The position numbers were made by a program, and so were the translations under genes. Shown here one piece after another: positions 8,668-19,010 of a stretch of DNA of 64,000 nt. The DNA comes from Ignavibacteria bacterium. GTDB taxonomy: Bacteria > Bacteroidota > Ignavibacteria > Kapaibacteriales > UBA961. The notes beneath the pieces were generated by a model. It was given only the letters and a program-made list of their open reading frames with translations, was not told where the DNA came from and searched no databases. The stretch spans positions 36,573 to 100,572 of the forward strand of contig JADJXV010000015.1 in the NCBI GenBank assembly GCA_016720145.1, given 5' to 3'. Positions within the stretch are counted from its first letter, which is position 1. Each line of letters begins with the position of its first letter.

Positions 8668-10215
8668 ATGGCGAAGGTTAATTTAGATGCACTCATTCCG
8701 AGAGAAGATTTTGAAATATCTGGAGTTCAAAATTCAACTAATTTATTTAGTTCTATATCGATAACCAATTTCACGGGAGGTTTTTTCTATCCCTTTCTTA
8801 GAAAACCAGATTTTCAACGAGAAACTAATGAGTGGGAAAGTAAAAAGATTCTCGAATTTATTGAAAGTTATATAAATGGAGAATTAATTCCTGCTATTAT
8901 ATTATGGCGTAGCCAGACTGGGTTGTATTTTGTTATTGATGGAGCTCATAGATTAAGTGCATTGATTTCATGGATAAATGATGATTACGGCGACGGTGAG
9001 ACATCTAGAAAGTTTTACAATTCCATTATAAACGAAGAGCAATTAGATGTTGCTAATAAAACAAGGGACTTGGTTAATAAAAAAATCGGTATGTACAAAG
9101 ATATTATTTCTGCACCAAGTATATTTTACTTAAAATCTGCTTATATAGAAAGAGCAAAAAATCTTGGTGCTTATTCAATTCAAGTTCAATGGGTAGATGG
9201 AGATGCTAAAAAGGCGGAAAATTCATTTTTTAAGATTAACCAACAAGCTTCTAAAATTGATCCAACTGAACTAAGAATACTTCAATCTAGAAAAAAGCCT
9301 AATTGTATTGCAGCAAGAGGTATTATTAGAGGCGGGCTAGGACACAAATACTGGGCTGACTTTTCTGCTGAGAATCAAGCTGAGATACAAAAACTATCCA
9401 AAGAAATACACGACATAATGTATAGCCCGGTTTTAAAAACACCAGTGAAAACCCTAGATATACCTATAGGTGGTAAACTGTTCTCAGCTCAGAGCCTACC
9501 TTTGATTCTAGAGTTTGTCAATATGACTAACAAAATTGAAGATGATTTTTCAAAATCTTTGGATGATGATAAAGTTGGAGATGTTACCATAAATTATCTA
9601 AGGCAAGCTAGAAAAATTGCTTGGCGTATAAATAGCGTACATCCTTCTTCACTTGGGCTACATCCAATAGTTTATTTCTACTCAATTGAAGGGAAGCATA
9701 AACCGGCTTCTTTTTACTATACAGTAGCACTACTCCTAGAGTTAGAGCGTAATAATTCGTATAATTTATTTATTAAAGTAAGGGAAGACTTCGAAAAATT
9801 TCTGCTTGAATATGATTATATACTAGCGCAAATAACAAGAAACTATCGAAGTGCAACTAGGAGTATTGTACATGTAGTAGAGTTATTCTCATTATTAGTT
9901 GCTGAATTAAATGCAGATACGCCACTTAAAGAGTCCATACAAAAAATAATAAAATTAGATAAATACAAGTTTGTCAAAATTGAGGACACTGAAGATGAAA
10001 AATATGAATTCAGAGATTTTACTACTGAAACGAAATCAGAAGTATTTATTAGAGAAGCAATTAAACATGGTTTGAGATGCAAAATCTGTAACGGTTATCT
10101 TCATAAGAATGCAATTTCAATTGACCATATTCAAAGAAAATCAGATGGAGGTCTAGGTATTCCTGATAACGGACAATTGACTCATCCATATTGTAATACA
10201 ACATATAAAAATTAG
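8668..10215 (+). CDS. DUF262 (ParB-like) protein with C-terminal HNH nuclease
   Basis: 515 aa. The N-terminal DUF262 domain shows KPDFQRETNEW (46-56), a helix with FIESYINGELIPAIILW, and DGAHRLSALISW (91-102), the ParB/sulfiredoxin-like nucleotide-binding pattern. The C-terminus has a zinc-ribbon HNH: CKIC (471-474), SIDHIQRKSDGG and a final HPYCN. DUF262 plus HNH is the layout of GmrSD-like type IV restriction enzymes and related phage-defence nucleases, although GmrD uses DUF1524. It converges on the MmeI-like gene. The role in defence is inferred from domains and neighbours. Confidence 0.8.
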   Translation: MAKVNLDALIPREDFEISGVQNSTNLFSSISITNFTGGFFYPFLRKPDFQRETNEWESKKILEFIESYINGELIPAIILWRSQTGLYFVIDGAHRLSALISWINDDYGDGETSRKFYNSIINEEQLDVANKTRDLVNKKIGMYKDIISAPSIFYLKSAYIERAKNLGAYSIQVQWVDGDAKKAENSFFKINQQASKIDPTELRILQSRKKPNCIAARGIIRGGLGHKYWADFSAENQAEIQKLSKEIHDIMYSPVLKTPVKTLDIPIGGKLFSAQSLPLILEFVNMTNKIEDDFSKSLDDDKVGDVTINYLRQARKIAWRINSVHPSSLGLHPIVYFYSIEGKHKPASFYYTVALLLELERNNSYNLFIKVREDFEKFLLEYDYILAQITRNYRSATRSIVHVVELFSLLVAELNADTPLKESIQKIIKLDKYKFVKIEDTEDEKYEFRDFTTETKSEVFIREAIKHGLRCKICNGYLHKNAISIDHIQRKSDGGLGIPDNGQLTHPYCNTTYKN

Positions 10216-10283
10216 CAATTGTTTTGTAAACAGGCAGGAAGTTAAGTATTAGATATCACGTACCTATAATACTTCCAGACCTC

Positions 10284-13031
10284 CTACACTAGGGCTTTCA
10301 TCTTCCCCTTCCCCTTCACCTCGACAAACATCCCACCCACATACCTCTCATACAACTCAAACAAAAAAACCATCCTATTAGCTTCATTCACAAATGGCTG
10401 CGAACGGTACGCGCTGTCAACTGCCTTGTCTAATTCATTGTGCGCTTTGACGAGTGCAGGTGGCATTGATCGTGGATCGTATAAAACCGCAAGTGAACTC
10501 TCCGGAAAAGCAGCCCGAGCATCTAATACCTTTTGAGCCGCTGTCTCTATTGATTTGATTTGCTTCTCGGTCGGGGATTCCGGCCAAGGGAAGTTGTTGT
10601 ACACGATGGTGTTGGAATATCGAAATCGACTTTCTAATCTACCACAAACATTTTTCACCCAAGTCATGTGCATAATGGACATCAATACCCCAAATAAATA
10701 TAAACTTGCATTTGGTAAAGCTGTACATGAATTACTGACAATTGTGCTTGGTTTGAAAAAGCCAAATGGAATGTATATTCTTGTCTCGGATGAATGCTGT
10801 GGAATAACAATAAAGTTATCTTTTGGTTGGCGTATTTCAGAAAACAAGGATGGGGTTTTTGCTTGTTTCCTTACAGATTCCTTTGTACTGTTCTCTCTGA
10901 ATATCCGAACTTTTTCTAATCGTTGAATTACATGAGGCATACTTTTTAATTCCGATGGATTTGCATTCTCCAACCATAGACACCATCTATTCTTTCCATT
11001 AAGAAATTCGTGACTACTAAGTATTGGTTTAATATACTTAGCAGCGCTTGGCTCAATAGATAGAAATTCATCTTTCTCTTCATCTGTAAAAAAGAAATTA
11101 CCATCATCAACAGGCTTGCTACCATACACCATGCTCGGAACTTTATTTATTGGGTTTGTTCTTCCTAAGATTATTAAATCCTTTCCTTCAACCAAATAAG
11201 GATTGATATTCTTCACTTTAATCTCGTGCGGCTCTCCTTTAATATCATCATATTCAAATACTTTCTTATCTGTTGTATCATAATTCGCAAACCCTATAAT
11301 TACAACATGAACGGCGGCATTTCCTCTCGCTTCATTGCTCCAACTAAATGTGCGATGGGCAAAATGAATTTTGATTTTGTAGAGATTATACAGCAAGCTC
11401 CATAATATTCCCGGCTGCTCTCCTTGTGCGATGGAATTTGTTGATACAAAGGCAGTTTTGATTTTCGTATTTTTCATGTATTGCGCTGCTTTCAAATACC
11501 AAGCAGTTACATAGTCTAATACACCAATACCTTTTACTCCTGTAAATACCTTTTCCATATCTGACTTCTGTTCTGCATTTTGAAGACTCTTCCCCACAAA
11601 CGGAGGGTTACCAAGGATATACGACAGCTTAACTTTAGCAATAACAGACTCCCAATCTATTTGCAAAGCGTTACCATGAACAATCATTGCCGATTTTTTG
11701 AGGGGAAGTCGCGCGAAATAAAGACCAAACTCATTGCTGATCAGCATATTCATTTGATGATCTATCAGCCACATTGCCACTTCCGCTATTCGCGCCGGAA
11801 ACTCCTCGTATTCTATACCATACATCATGTCCACATCGAGCAGAACTATCGTTTCGATACTCGTCACAAGTTCATTCTTGTAGAGTATGCGGAGAACGTC
11901 CAGCTCCAAAAGCCGTAATTCCCGGTACGTGATCACCAAGATATTACCACATCCACATGCAGGATCAAGAAATTTCAGGTTGGCAAGCTTCCGGTGAAAT
12001 TCTTGAAGTTTATACTTATTGCTTTTACATGCTTCAAACTCAGCGCGAAGTTCATCGAGAAAAAGCGGTTTGATAATTTTGAGAACATTTTTTTCGCTGG
12101 TGTAATGCGCACCTAAGTTCCGGCGTTCAACAGGGTTCATCACGCTTTGAAACATCGAACCAAATATATCAGGCGAAATCTTACTCCAATCCTGATAACA
12201 GCATTCGAGCAAGGCAAGGCGCATCTTACTGTCAAAACTCGCAGTTGCAAGCGATTCATCAAACAGCTTTCCGTTCACATAAGGAAATTCCGAGAGCTGT
12301 TCATCAAGATTCTTGAAGCGTTTCGCTTCCGGTGTGTTCAGCACTTGGAAGAGTTCCTGAATGCGTGGCGCGAGGTCAGTGCCGTCTTCATTGGTACGCT
12401 GCTCGATGTAGTCCTGAAATTGTTGTTTTTGAAAGATGGTCGTATCCTCGGCAAAAAGGCAGAAAAGCAGTCGCACGAGATACACTTCGAGAGGGTGACC
12501 GTCATAACCGATTTCTTTCAGCCGGTCGTGGAGCTTGCCCATGAGTTCAGCAGCTTTGATATTGGCATGGTCTTGTTCTTTGAATACTTTCTTTTGGTAG
12601 TCGATAAGGGAGTTAAAGTGATGAACATTATGAACAAATTCATTGAGTTTGAATTCGATTGTTCGTTCTTCTTTGAGATCATGCAGCCGGAAAATATCAA
12701 AGTCGGAGACGAGAATATATTTGGGGAGCTCATGTTGCGGAAGGCCGTGAAGATATGCCTTCGCTTGATCAAAGGCACGATCGAGGTTCTTGCCTTTAGA
12801 TTTCATTTCGATGAGGATATTCCCTTTCCAAAGAAGATCGATATAACCGTCAGTTGTATCTGGGCGTTTTACTCGATGCTCAAACGTCGAGACCTTACGA
12901 TTAGATATACCGAATACCTGAAAGAATTCGATGAGGAATTGTTTGGCTTCAGCTTCTTCCCGACGTGCCTCCATCCATTCTTTCGAGAAGTGGAAGGCGC
13001 GATCTTTGATTTCGTTCCAACTGAGGGTCAT
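10284..13031 (-). CDS. MmeI-like type IIL restriction-modification enzyme
   Basis: 915 aa, the same size class as MmeI. The N-terminal PD-(D/E)XK nuclease is visible as YIDLLWKGNILIEMKSKGK (D65, E75, K77). Next come a helical spacer, then an N6-adenine methyltransferase with motif I FLDPACGCGNIL (about 353-364) and catalytic motif IV NPPF (about 475). The target-recognition part follows (FGVLMSIMHMTWVKNVCGRLESRFRY, then YNNFPWPE). Such single-chain enzymes cut and methylate, so no separate methylase is needed. All key motifs are intact, so activity is plausible. Specificity cannot be read from sequence alone. Confidence 0.88.
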   Translation of the reverse strand: MTLSWNEIKDRAFHFSKEWMEARREEAEAKQFLIEFFQVFGISNRKVSTFEHRVKRPDTTDGYIDLLWKGNILIEMKSKGKNLDRAFDQAKAYLHGLPQHELPKYILVSDFDIFRLHDLKEERTIEFKLNEFVHNVHHFNSLIDYQKKVFKEQDHANIKAAELMGKLHDRLKEIGYDGHPLEVYLVRLLFCLFAEDTTIFQKQQFQDYIEQRTNEDGTDLAPRIQELFQVLNTPEAKRFKNLDEQLSEFPYVNGKLFDESLATASFDSKMRLALLECCYQDWSKISPDIFGSMFQSVMNPVERRNLGAHYTSEKNVLKIIKPLFLDELRAEFEACKSNKYKLQEFHRKLANLKFLDPACGCGNILVITYRELRLLELDVLRILYKNELVTSIETIVLLDVDMMYGIEYEEFPARIAEVAMWLIDHQMNMLISNEFGLYFARLPLKKSAMIVHGNALQIDWESVIAKVKLSYILGNPPFVGKSLQNAEQKSDMEKVFTGVKGIGVLDYVTAWYLKAAQYMKNTKIKTAFVSTNSIAQGEQPGILWSLLYNLYKIKIHFAHRTFSWSNEARGNAAVHVVIIGFANYDTTDKKVFEYDDIKGEPHEIKVKNINPYLVEGKDLIILGRTNPINKVPSMVYGSKPVDDGNFFFTDEEKDEFLSIEPSAAKYIKPILSSHEFLNGKNRWCLWLENANPSELKSMPHVIQRLEKVRIFRENSTKESVRKQAKTPSLFSEIRQPKDNFIVIPQHSSETRIYIPFGFFKPSTIVSNSCTALPNASLYLFGVLMSIMHMTWVKNVCGRLESRFRYSNTIVYNNFPWPESPTEKQIKSIETAAQKVLDARAAFPESSLAVLYDPRSMPPALVKAHNELDKAVDSAYRSQPFVNEANRMVFLFELYERYVGGMFVEVKGKGKMKALV

Positions 13032-13700
13032 GTTGAATGTCCGTTTATAAAAGTATGGGAAAGTAGTATATGCCGGATTCGATTGACAAATGCAAATTAG
13101 TGTTTGACAAATTTATCCAATTTATCCATAAACCTCAACTATTTATTAGTAATAGTACTGTTTTGTTAGCAGTATTAAAAATTATTACCGAAATAAAGAA
13201 ATTTAGCACAAATACTGGTAATAAAATTATCTCGGTAACTATAGAATAATAAATGAGATAAGTACTGAGTAATAAGGCACAACAAATAAACTCCTGATTT
13301 CAAAGCGTAGTAGCATTAGAATTGAAAAATTCACGATTTTAGGACTCGTATGGATGACTGTAACGATATGAGAGGGGAGGTATCTTGAGAGTGAAACGCA
13401 AGTAGCTGAGATATTGAAAATCATGGGGTTACTTACATTGTACCTGAAGCTGGAGACACCGAAGAATCATGAAATATAAACTGAGTTAGTATTGAGCTGT
13501 ATTGTAGAGAATTTCAGATTCTAGAACTCAAAGCGGTGGAACTCATAACTAATAAATAAATCAACTAAAGAATTATATTAGGGAGCAAGATTTTGAAGCG
13601 GTTCATTTAAGACTTTCTATCTTATCAGTACTCCAATTTTGTCCATACAATGAGGGAAAGTACAGCTGCTGAAGTTTGTAAATATTTATATGTAAAATTT
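13032..13700. other. Intergenic, no gene seen
   Basis: About 670 AT-rich bases between the MmeI-like gene start and the IS1182 element. I see only short frames without recognisable content. Confidence 0.5.
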
Positions 13701-13848
13701 GTTAGGAGACTGTTGATTAACCCTAAATTCAGTGTATCAGTCTAAAACCCAATAATTTTAGGATGAAAGAATTACAATGTTGATTTTTGACATGACCCAA
13801 AAAAGGGGACACACTAATTTTCTGGGGAGCAGACATTTTTCATTTCAA

Positions 13849-14841
13849 TCAAGCGAACAATTTTTCTAATCGAAAAAGGAAGAATTTCACATCAGTTACG
13901 CCCCTCAGATTGGCTCTAAATCCTTTGATTTTGGAATTGAATGACTCGACATAAGCATTAGTACTTCTGTTGTCGAAGAAGTTCAAGATTGAGTCCCAAT
14001 GGCATTCTATTGAGTGAACTGCTGTGTTAAACTCTGGTATGTTCAAGGCTATTACTTTTTCTTTCCAGGATCTAAATTGTTCTGATGCGTTCTCTTTTGA
14101 AGTGTTCTCGTAGATACTTCTAAACGAAATTGTTAATTTATAAACAGCTTCTAATACCGGGTATATTTTGAAAAGTAGAGCAGCTCTTTTTGATTGATTC
14201 GACGTCCATTCATGTTCAAATTTATAGAGTAAATAGCGACTTCTTGCAAGTAATTCCTTTAGTGTGTCTCCGTTTGAAAGTGTTTCAGATTGATATTTTT
14301 CGCCCTTTTCCTTTGACTCTTTGATCAGATTGTTTTCTTCTGCTATCGCGTTCCAGCGATGCTGTACTCGGAGATGTTGCATGGCTTCCTGTACTAATCT
14401 CACTACATGAAAACGGTCTATAACGATGTTACTTTGAGGAAAACTATTTTTTGATGCCATGCCCATATTGCGAGCCATATCCATACTTACTTCTTTGACT
14501 GCCTCTCGTTGTGGTAATGGTATTCTTTCTAAAACTGCTTGTATTGTCTTGGCTTGCGTTCCATTGATGATTGCTACAACGCTCTTCTTATGACATGAAT
14601 CCAAGCGCTTATTTGTTACTATCGTGTAGAGTTCACCTTTTGATAAGGCTACTTCATCTATGCTCAGATGCTCGCCTATATTCTCAGGATAAAGGACATA
14701 CTCCTCTGCGTGTGATGCCTGTTCCCAGTTGTCAAATCCGCTTATTTGTTTCTTGTAATGTCGTTGAAGTGTTTGGTGCCTGATTCCATAATAGCTTGCG
14801 ATTGTGCTGATCGTATCAGTCCGCGTCTCTACCTCTATCTT
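13849..14841 (-). CDS. ISAon1-family transposase, catalytic ORF
   Basis: The frame is open from 14841 with no ATG until deep inside the domain, and conserved sequence (IASYYGIRHQTLQRHYKKQ, then HLSIDEVALSKGELYTIV) precedes the first usable TTG at 14604. The DDE-type core includes the Asp of LSIDEVA, DRFHVVRLVQEAM, and the C-terminal NAYVESFNSKIKGFRANLRG with the Glu. It overlaps the upstream ORF by 26 nt in another frame, so expression probably uses +1 frameshifting near TTTTTTAAAAG. Confidence 0.85.
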   Translation of the reverse strand, partial: KIEVETRTDTISTIASYYGIRHQTLQRHYKKQISGFDNWEQASHAEEYVLYPENIGEHLSIDEVALSKGELYTIVTNKRLDSCHKKSVVAIINGTQAKTIQAVLERIPLPQREAVKEVSMDMARNMGMASKNSFPQSNIVIDRFHVVRLVQEAMQHLRVQHRWNAIAEENNLIKESKEKGEKYQSETLSNGDTLKELLARSRYLLYKFEHEWTSNQSKRAALLFKIYPVLEAVYKLTISFRSIYENTSKENASEQFRSWKEKVIALNIPEFNTAVHSIECHWDSILNFFDNRSTNAYVESFNSKIKGFRANLRGVTDVKFFLFRLEKLFA

Positions 14842-15193
14842 TTAAAAAATCCGAAAGTTCTCGTGTTAATTTGGAACCCTCGGTGATAAAGCTGAAATCG
14901 CGGCGTAAGACTGTGCCATTCTCTTTATGACGCCAGCGACGCTTCATTATACGAAGATAAACTGCCTTGCCGCGTAATGGGAAATCTTGGATTGTTGAGC
15001 TTTGCATGAAACCCTTAGATTCATAGTCAGATGATGAATAACCCGTCGGCAAATCGTTCTTCTCTTCAAAGTCGATTAGCCAATATTCAGTCTTATCTAC
15101 ATCGTATTTTAACTCAAATTTGGTAATTATGAAGTACTGCGTCAGCTCAGAGGGAAACAGAGCACTCAGTAAAGATATGTCGATTGTAGGCAT
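14816..15193 (-). CDS. ISAon1-family transposase N-terminal region protein
   Basis: 125 aa beginning MPTIDISLLSALFPSEL. It contains the region FPLRGKAVYLRIMKRRWRH that is typical of the separate N-terminal ORF in ISAon1 elements, probably the DNA-binding part. It overlaps the catalytic ORF at its 3' end. Confidence 0.85.
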   Translation of the reverse strand: MPTIDISLLSALFPSELTQYFIITKFELKYDVDKTEYWLIDFEEKNDLPTGYSSSDYESKGFMQSSTIQDFPLRGKAVYLRIMKRRWRHKENGTVLRRDFSFITEGSKLTRELSDFLKDRGRDAD

Positions 15194-15211
15194 AGTGTTT
15201 TTATAGGCAAT

Positions 15212-16576
15212 TTAGACAATTCTAAAATTCTGCTCCCCAACTTTTGATGGTGACTCCAAAAAAGTCATTGAGGAAAAACTACTTATTTGTTTTTTGACTG
15301 CATAATAGCAGGCATACACGACCATACGAACAAAATTCAAGAACAAAAGGAACTGTTTAGGCGTTCCCAATCCGAAGAGTGTTCTCATAAGTAATGAAAG
15401 ATTAAAGCACGCGGTAGCGACTAAATATCGCTTTCGAATATCTTCTACTCCTCGGAGGGTTGTCTTTCGTTGCCCCCCACAATCAAGTACATGGGCAAAG
15501 CTTCGCTCGACATACATCCCTCGGCGTTTCAGGAGTGCTTTCCCTTCTTTACTTTTGACGGCTACTCTGGCTACCTCGACGGCCGATGCTTCTTCATCTG
15601 ATAATTTACTGATAGTTCTATTGATCTCTCGGTCCGGCATAACTGGTGTAATTTCAAAGGATTCTATAATTACTACTTCTCCGGCTTTGAAATACCCTTT
15701 ATCGGTCGTTGCTGATTCTATTTGCTCTGCGGTAATCGGATCATCTGATGCATCGTTTAAGCGTATTTGTGCGGAGACTATCCGTTCTGAAAACAAATGA
15801 CTATCGGCTCGGTCTCCTAAAAGTATATCCGCATCAACAATTGCTCCTGTATCAAGGTCAACTGCGTGTTCGGGTTTATAGACCATATCAGTTGCTCCGT
15901 CTTTGGTTTGACCAACTTTTGCATCCGGGTCATGAGGATTGTGCCAGTCTTTGTTCGATGTCTTGCGATCTTTCCTTGTACGGTCAAATCGTGCAACTGC
16001 GGCTTTATCATCTGGATTAATGCCTGATTCTTTGGCTAATTTCTGTATGTATTCTGCATAACTTTCTTCTGTCATTCTGTTTTGAAGCGAGCGTAAAGAG
16101 GCATTGGCTTCGATAATTGAAGAGTCCCATGCAATGTTCTTTCCTTTAACTAATCCTTTGGATATCAATCCTTTGAGGATAATGGTAAAGAGACCGTCAA
16201 AGATAGTAGCCGGTAATCGGTGGCGAATTATAGAAAGGGTTGAATGGTTGGGTGTTGATTCGATGAGCGAATAGCCAAGAAATGCTCTTATCGAAAGTGA
16301 ATCGGCACAGCGAGAGGCAATACCGCGCTCGCTCGTGATATTCTCAAAAAAGCCAACCATCAGCATCTTAAAGTAAATTTCAGGGTCAATCGGTGGACGG
16401 CAATTCGACTTCTCGCTATAGTATGGCTCACAGAGGGTTCGAATTTTATTACCTAAATCAATTGAGTCAAGAACTTCATTGAGTTTAGTATAAAACGATA
16501 TCTGTGGCTTGACCTGTAGCTCGTCTGTAGATATCCAAAATGTAGCTTGTGCCTGGACTGCCTTTTTACGTATCAT
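15212..16576 (-). CDS. IS1182-family transposase, C-terminus replaced by ISAon1 insertion
   Basis: 454 aa. The N-terminus has CEPYYSEKSNCRPPIDPEIYFKMLMVGF, the DUF772-type region of IS1182. The DDE core has IAWDSSIIEANAS (Asp), ATTDKGYF (Asp) and GMYVERSFAHVLDCGGQRKT (Glu). The last 13 residues or so are encoded by ISAon1 end sequence; the uninterrupted C-terminus would run on from 13796. The catalytic residues are unaffected. Confidence 0.9.
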   Translation of the reverse strand: MIRKKAVQAQATFWISTDELQVKPQISFYTKLNEVLDSIDLGNKIRTLCEPYYSEKSNCRPPIDPEIYFKMLMVGFFENITSERGIASRCADSLSIRAFLGYSLIESTPNHSTLSIIRHRLPATIFDGLFTIILKGLISKGLVKGKNIAWDSSIIEANASLRSLQNRMTEESYAEYIQKLAKESGINPDDKAAVARFDRTRKDRKTSNKDWHNPHDPDAKVGQTKDGATDMVYKPEHAVDLDTGAIVDADILLGDRADSHLFSERIVSAQIRLNDASDDPITAEQIESATTDKGYFKAGEVVIIESFEITPVMPDREINRTISKLSDEEASAVEVARVAVKSKEGKALLKRRGMYVERSFAHVLDCGGQRKTTLRGVEDIRKRYLVATACFNLSLLMRTLFGLGTPKQFLLFLNFVRMVVYACYYAVKKQISSFSSMTFLESPSKVGEQNFRIV

Positions 16577-16901
16577 AACTGAATGTATATTTGCATGTAA
16601 CTATTTAATGATGTAACGACTTGGGTTGTATTTTATTGTAAATTTATAGCTAAATAATTAAATTAGTTTTTCAACAGTCTGTTAGGATGGTAACCGCTTT
16701 TTGGTTACATTTGCTCTTCAATAGAAAGGTGTTATTTTGTGGTTGAGTCTTTATAGTTTAACTCATTACAAAATTTACTTTTTGAAGCAACTTTCTTTGA
16801 ATAATTTTTATATAGTTATGTGTTATCATTTTGAAAGATGTTAGCCATTTTGATTTTTTCCCAAATATGGATAAGAATAAAATTCTTAAAGGAGATATTT
16901 C

Positions 16902-19010
16902 ATGAAAAACCTTTTCACTTCAACAGTTACTATATCTAAATGTATGGTAGCATTCACTGCTCTGCTTCTCTTTTGTGTGACACCATCACTTCAAGCCCAA
17001 TGGAAACAATGCAATGGTCTTTATAATAAGAAGATCACCGGACTCTTTACTATTGGAACTACTCTCTTTGCATACGATAATGGTCTGTTTAAAAGTACTG
17101 ATAAAGGTGCTACATGGTCAAAGACCGAAATTGTACTGGGAAGTGATAGTCAGGTTAATGATATTATAGAATTCGGCGGTAAGCTCTTTGCCATAGGTAA
17201 AGGTGTCTATGCAAGCACAAATAATGGTGATACTTGGAAAAAGGTGAGTACGTATTCAATCGGAGATGCAATCACTACAATGGGGTCTGATATCTTTGTT
17301 GGTGGATATGAAGGATTTTGCAGAAGTTCAGATACAGGATCTACCTGGACTTGTTCACCATTTCCCATTCCTCATCATTATGTTTTATCATTGGCTACGA
17401 TGGGTAATACTTTATTAGCAGGGCTAAAAAGTCAGAATCCTGATGAAGGTGGAGGTATTTACAGTAGTATTGATAATGGAAAAAGTTGGAATCTTATTGC
17501 ATTTAAACACAAGTATGTTCGTAAACTTATAGTCAAAGATCATTTTCTTTATGTAAGCACACATGCAGTTGATTATAATGATTTAGATAGAGATCCAGAT
17601 ACCGTTATAGGTCTTTATAGAAGTTCTGATAATGGAGTTAGTTGGACAGCAATTCATCCAGGGTTTGAAAGCCGCTATGTTTCAACTTTTACGGTAAATG
17701 GTACTACTTTAACAGCAAGTTTCTTTCAAAGTGGGTTATATCAAAGTACCAATAACGGAGATAATTGGAGTGAAGTAAAGACAGAAGCTGATAATAAAGT
17801 TGTGTATAAATTAGCTACAATAGGTTCGGATATTTTTTCAAGTCCACAAAGTGGCGGTATATATAAAACTGCTGATGTAGGTGTTAGTTGGAATGAAGTT
17901 GGGCTGAAAAATCAATATGTTTATTCTCTTAATGCCGTTGATAATACAATTTATGTGGGTTCATCCCAAAACGGAATTTATTACAGCAAAGATAATGGCA
18001 CTATTTGGAATTATGGAAAAATAGGTGTCGGTTCATTATCTGCAGTATCAATATATGGATACGGAAATACTGTTTTAGTTGGTACAAATGGGGGTGGGAT
18101 TTATCAAAGTACAGATAGCGGGGTAAATTGGAAAAGTTTTAATCCGCAACTTAATAATAGAACAATACAGTCGTTGGCAGTAATTGGTACTACTGTATTT
18201 GCCGGTACTGATAATGGTCTCCGATATGTAGATAAAGACAATGTATGGCAACTGGCTCCATCGGGTCAACCTGCTAAATCTCGAGCATTTGCAATTATCG
18301 GGAATACATTATATGGAGGAGGAAATGGAGGAGTTTCTATGACTTCCGATTATGGAGAGACGTGGACCAAAATAGGACTTGATACACAAAACATCACTAT
18401 TCTCTCAGCTGTCGGAACAATTCTCTATGCTTGTGATACTGATAAATTTATGCATATAAGTTCTGATTTTGGGGCAACATGGACAAAAACCGGAATGCCG
18501 AGTGTTGAAGTTATGTCATTTGTAGGTAATGATAAAGCTCTTTTTATTGCTACAAAAGATTCAGGAGTATATCAAAGTACTGATAAAGGTACAACTTGGG
18601 CTCAAATGAACAAAGGATTGTCCAGTAATGTTATCAATGTCATAACACTTAACGGTAAAACTCTCTTTGGCGGGGCAAATGGATCCAGTATGTGGATGTA
18701 TGAAAATGCAGTATCCGTTTCAGAACCACAAAATCATGATGAAAATATATCTGCAAATCAATTGAAAGTTTACCCGAATCCGGCATATTCATCAATTACC
18801 ATAAGCAGAAGCAACTCTCAATTTACCCAAAACTCTCAAATTAGATATTCCATCAGTAGCCTAGTTGGTACTAAACTCATTGAAACCGAATCTTCACTCG
18901 AATCCTTCAAAATTCCTCTCAATGGAATTCCACAAGGTGTCTATTTATTATCTGCTACTCAAGGAACAAAACAGATTACAACTAGCTTCATGGTCTTACA
19001 ACAAGATTAA
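16902..19010 (+). CDS. Secreted BNR-type beta-propeller protein with T9SS sorting domain
   Basis: 702 aa with a signal peptide (about 1-33, ending PSLQAQ). Repeats of the form YQSTDxGxxW recur roughly every 40-45 residues from start to about 600, as in sialidase/Ycf48-like propellers. The C-terminal ~85 residues form a type IX sorting domain: LKVYPNPAYSSITISRS to GIPQGVYLLSATQGTKQITT. It should be exported through the outer membrane and anchored. Strong Shine-Dalgarno AAAGGAGA before the ATG. A close architectural paralogue is at 53948-56058. Ligand unknown. Confidence 0.88.
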   Translation: MKNLFTSTVTISKCMVAFTALLLFCVTPSLQAQWKQCNGLYNKKITGLFTIGTTLFAYDNGLFKSTDKGATWSKTEIVLGSDSQVNDIIEFGGKLFAIGKGVYASTNNGDTWKKVSTYSIGDAITTMGSDIFVGGYEGFCRSSDTGSTWTCSPFPIPHHYVLSLATMGNTLLAGLKSQNPDEGGGIYSSIDNGKSWNLIAFKHKYVRKLIVKDHFLYVSTHAVDYNDLDRDPDTVIGLYRSSDNGVSWTAIHPGFESRYVSTFTVNGTTLTASFFQSGLYQSTNNGDNWSEVKTEADNKVVYKLATIGSDIFSSPQSGGIYKTADVGVSWNEVGLKNQYVYSLNAVDNTIYVGSSQNGIYYSKDNGTIWNYGKIGVGSLSAVSIYGYGNTVLVGTNGGGIYQSTDSGVNWKSFNPQLNNRTIQSLAVIGTTVFAGTDNGLRYVDKDNVWQLAPSGQPAKSRAFAIIGNTLYGGGNGGVSMTSDYGETWTKIGLDTQNITILSAVGTILYACDTDKFMHISSDFGATWTKTGMPSVEVMSFVGNDKALFIATKDSGVYQSTDKGTTWAQMNKGLSSNVINVITLNGKTLFGGANGSSMWMYENAVSVSEPQNHDENISANQLKVYPNPAYSSITISRSNSQFTQNSQIRYSISSLVGTKLIETESSLESFKIPLNGIPQGVYLLSATQGTKQITTSFMVLQQD

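Larger units (their letters stand above)
13805..15255 (-). mobile_element. ISAon1-family element inserted in the IS1182 transposase
   Basis: Subterminal inverted copies of TGGGGAGCAGA lie at 13823-13833 and 15229-15239. The 8-bp direct repeat CCAAAAAA occurs at 13797-13804 and 15256-15263, which fits the 8-bp duplications of ISL3-like elements. Removing the element restores the IS1182 frame through SSMTFLGHVKNQH to a natural stop. Exact outer ends are set from the duplication and could move by one or two bases. Confidence 0.8.
13707..16680 (-). mobile_element. IS1182-family element with a nested ISAon1
   Basis: Ends carry the inverted repeat AGACTGTTGA at 13707-13716 and its complement at 16671-16680. 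They are flanked by the direct repeat GTTAGG at 13701-13706 and 16681-16686, taken as the target duplication. The transposase gene starts at 16576. The ISAon1 at 13805-15255 sits in its last codons; without that insert the element would be about 1.5 kb. Confidence 0.85.

Noticed and set aside
12147..13100. 317-aa plus-strand frame inside the MmeI-like gene
   Set aside because: It is the complement of conserved nuclease and helical parts of the restriction enzyme, with no recognisable domain.
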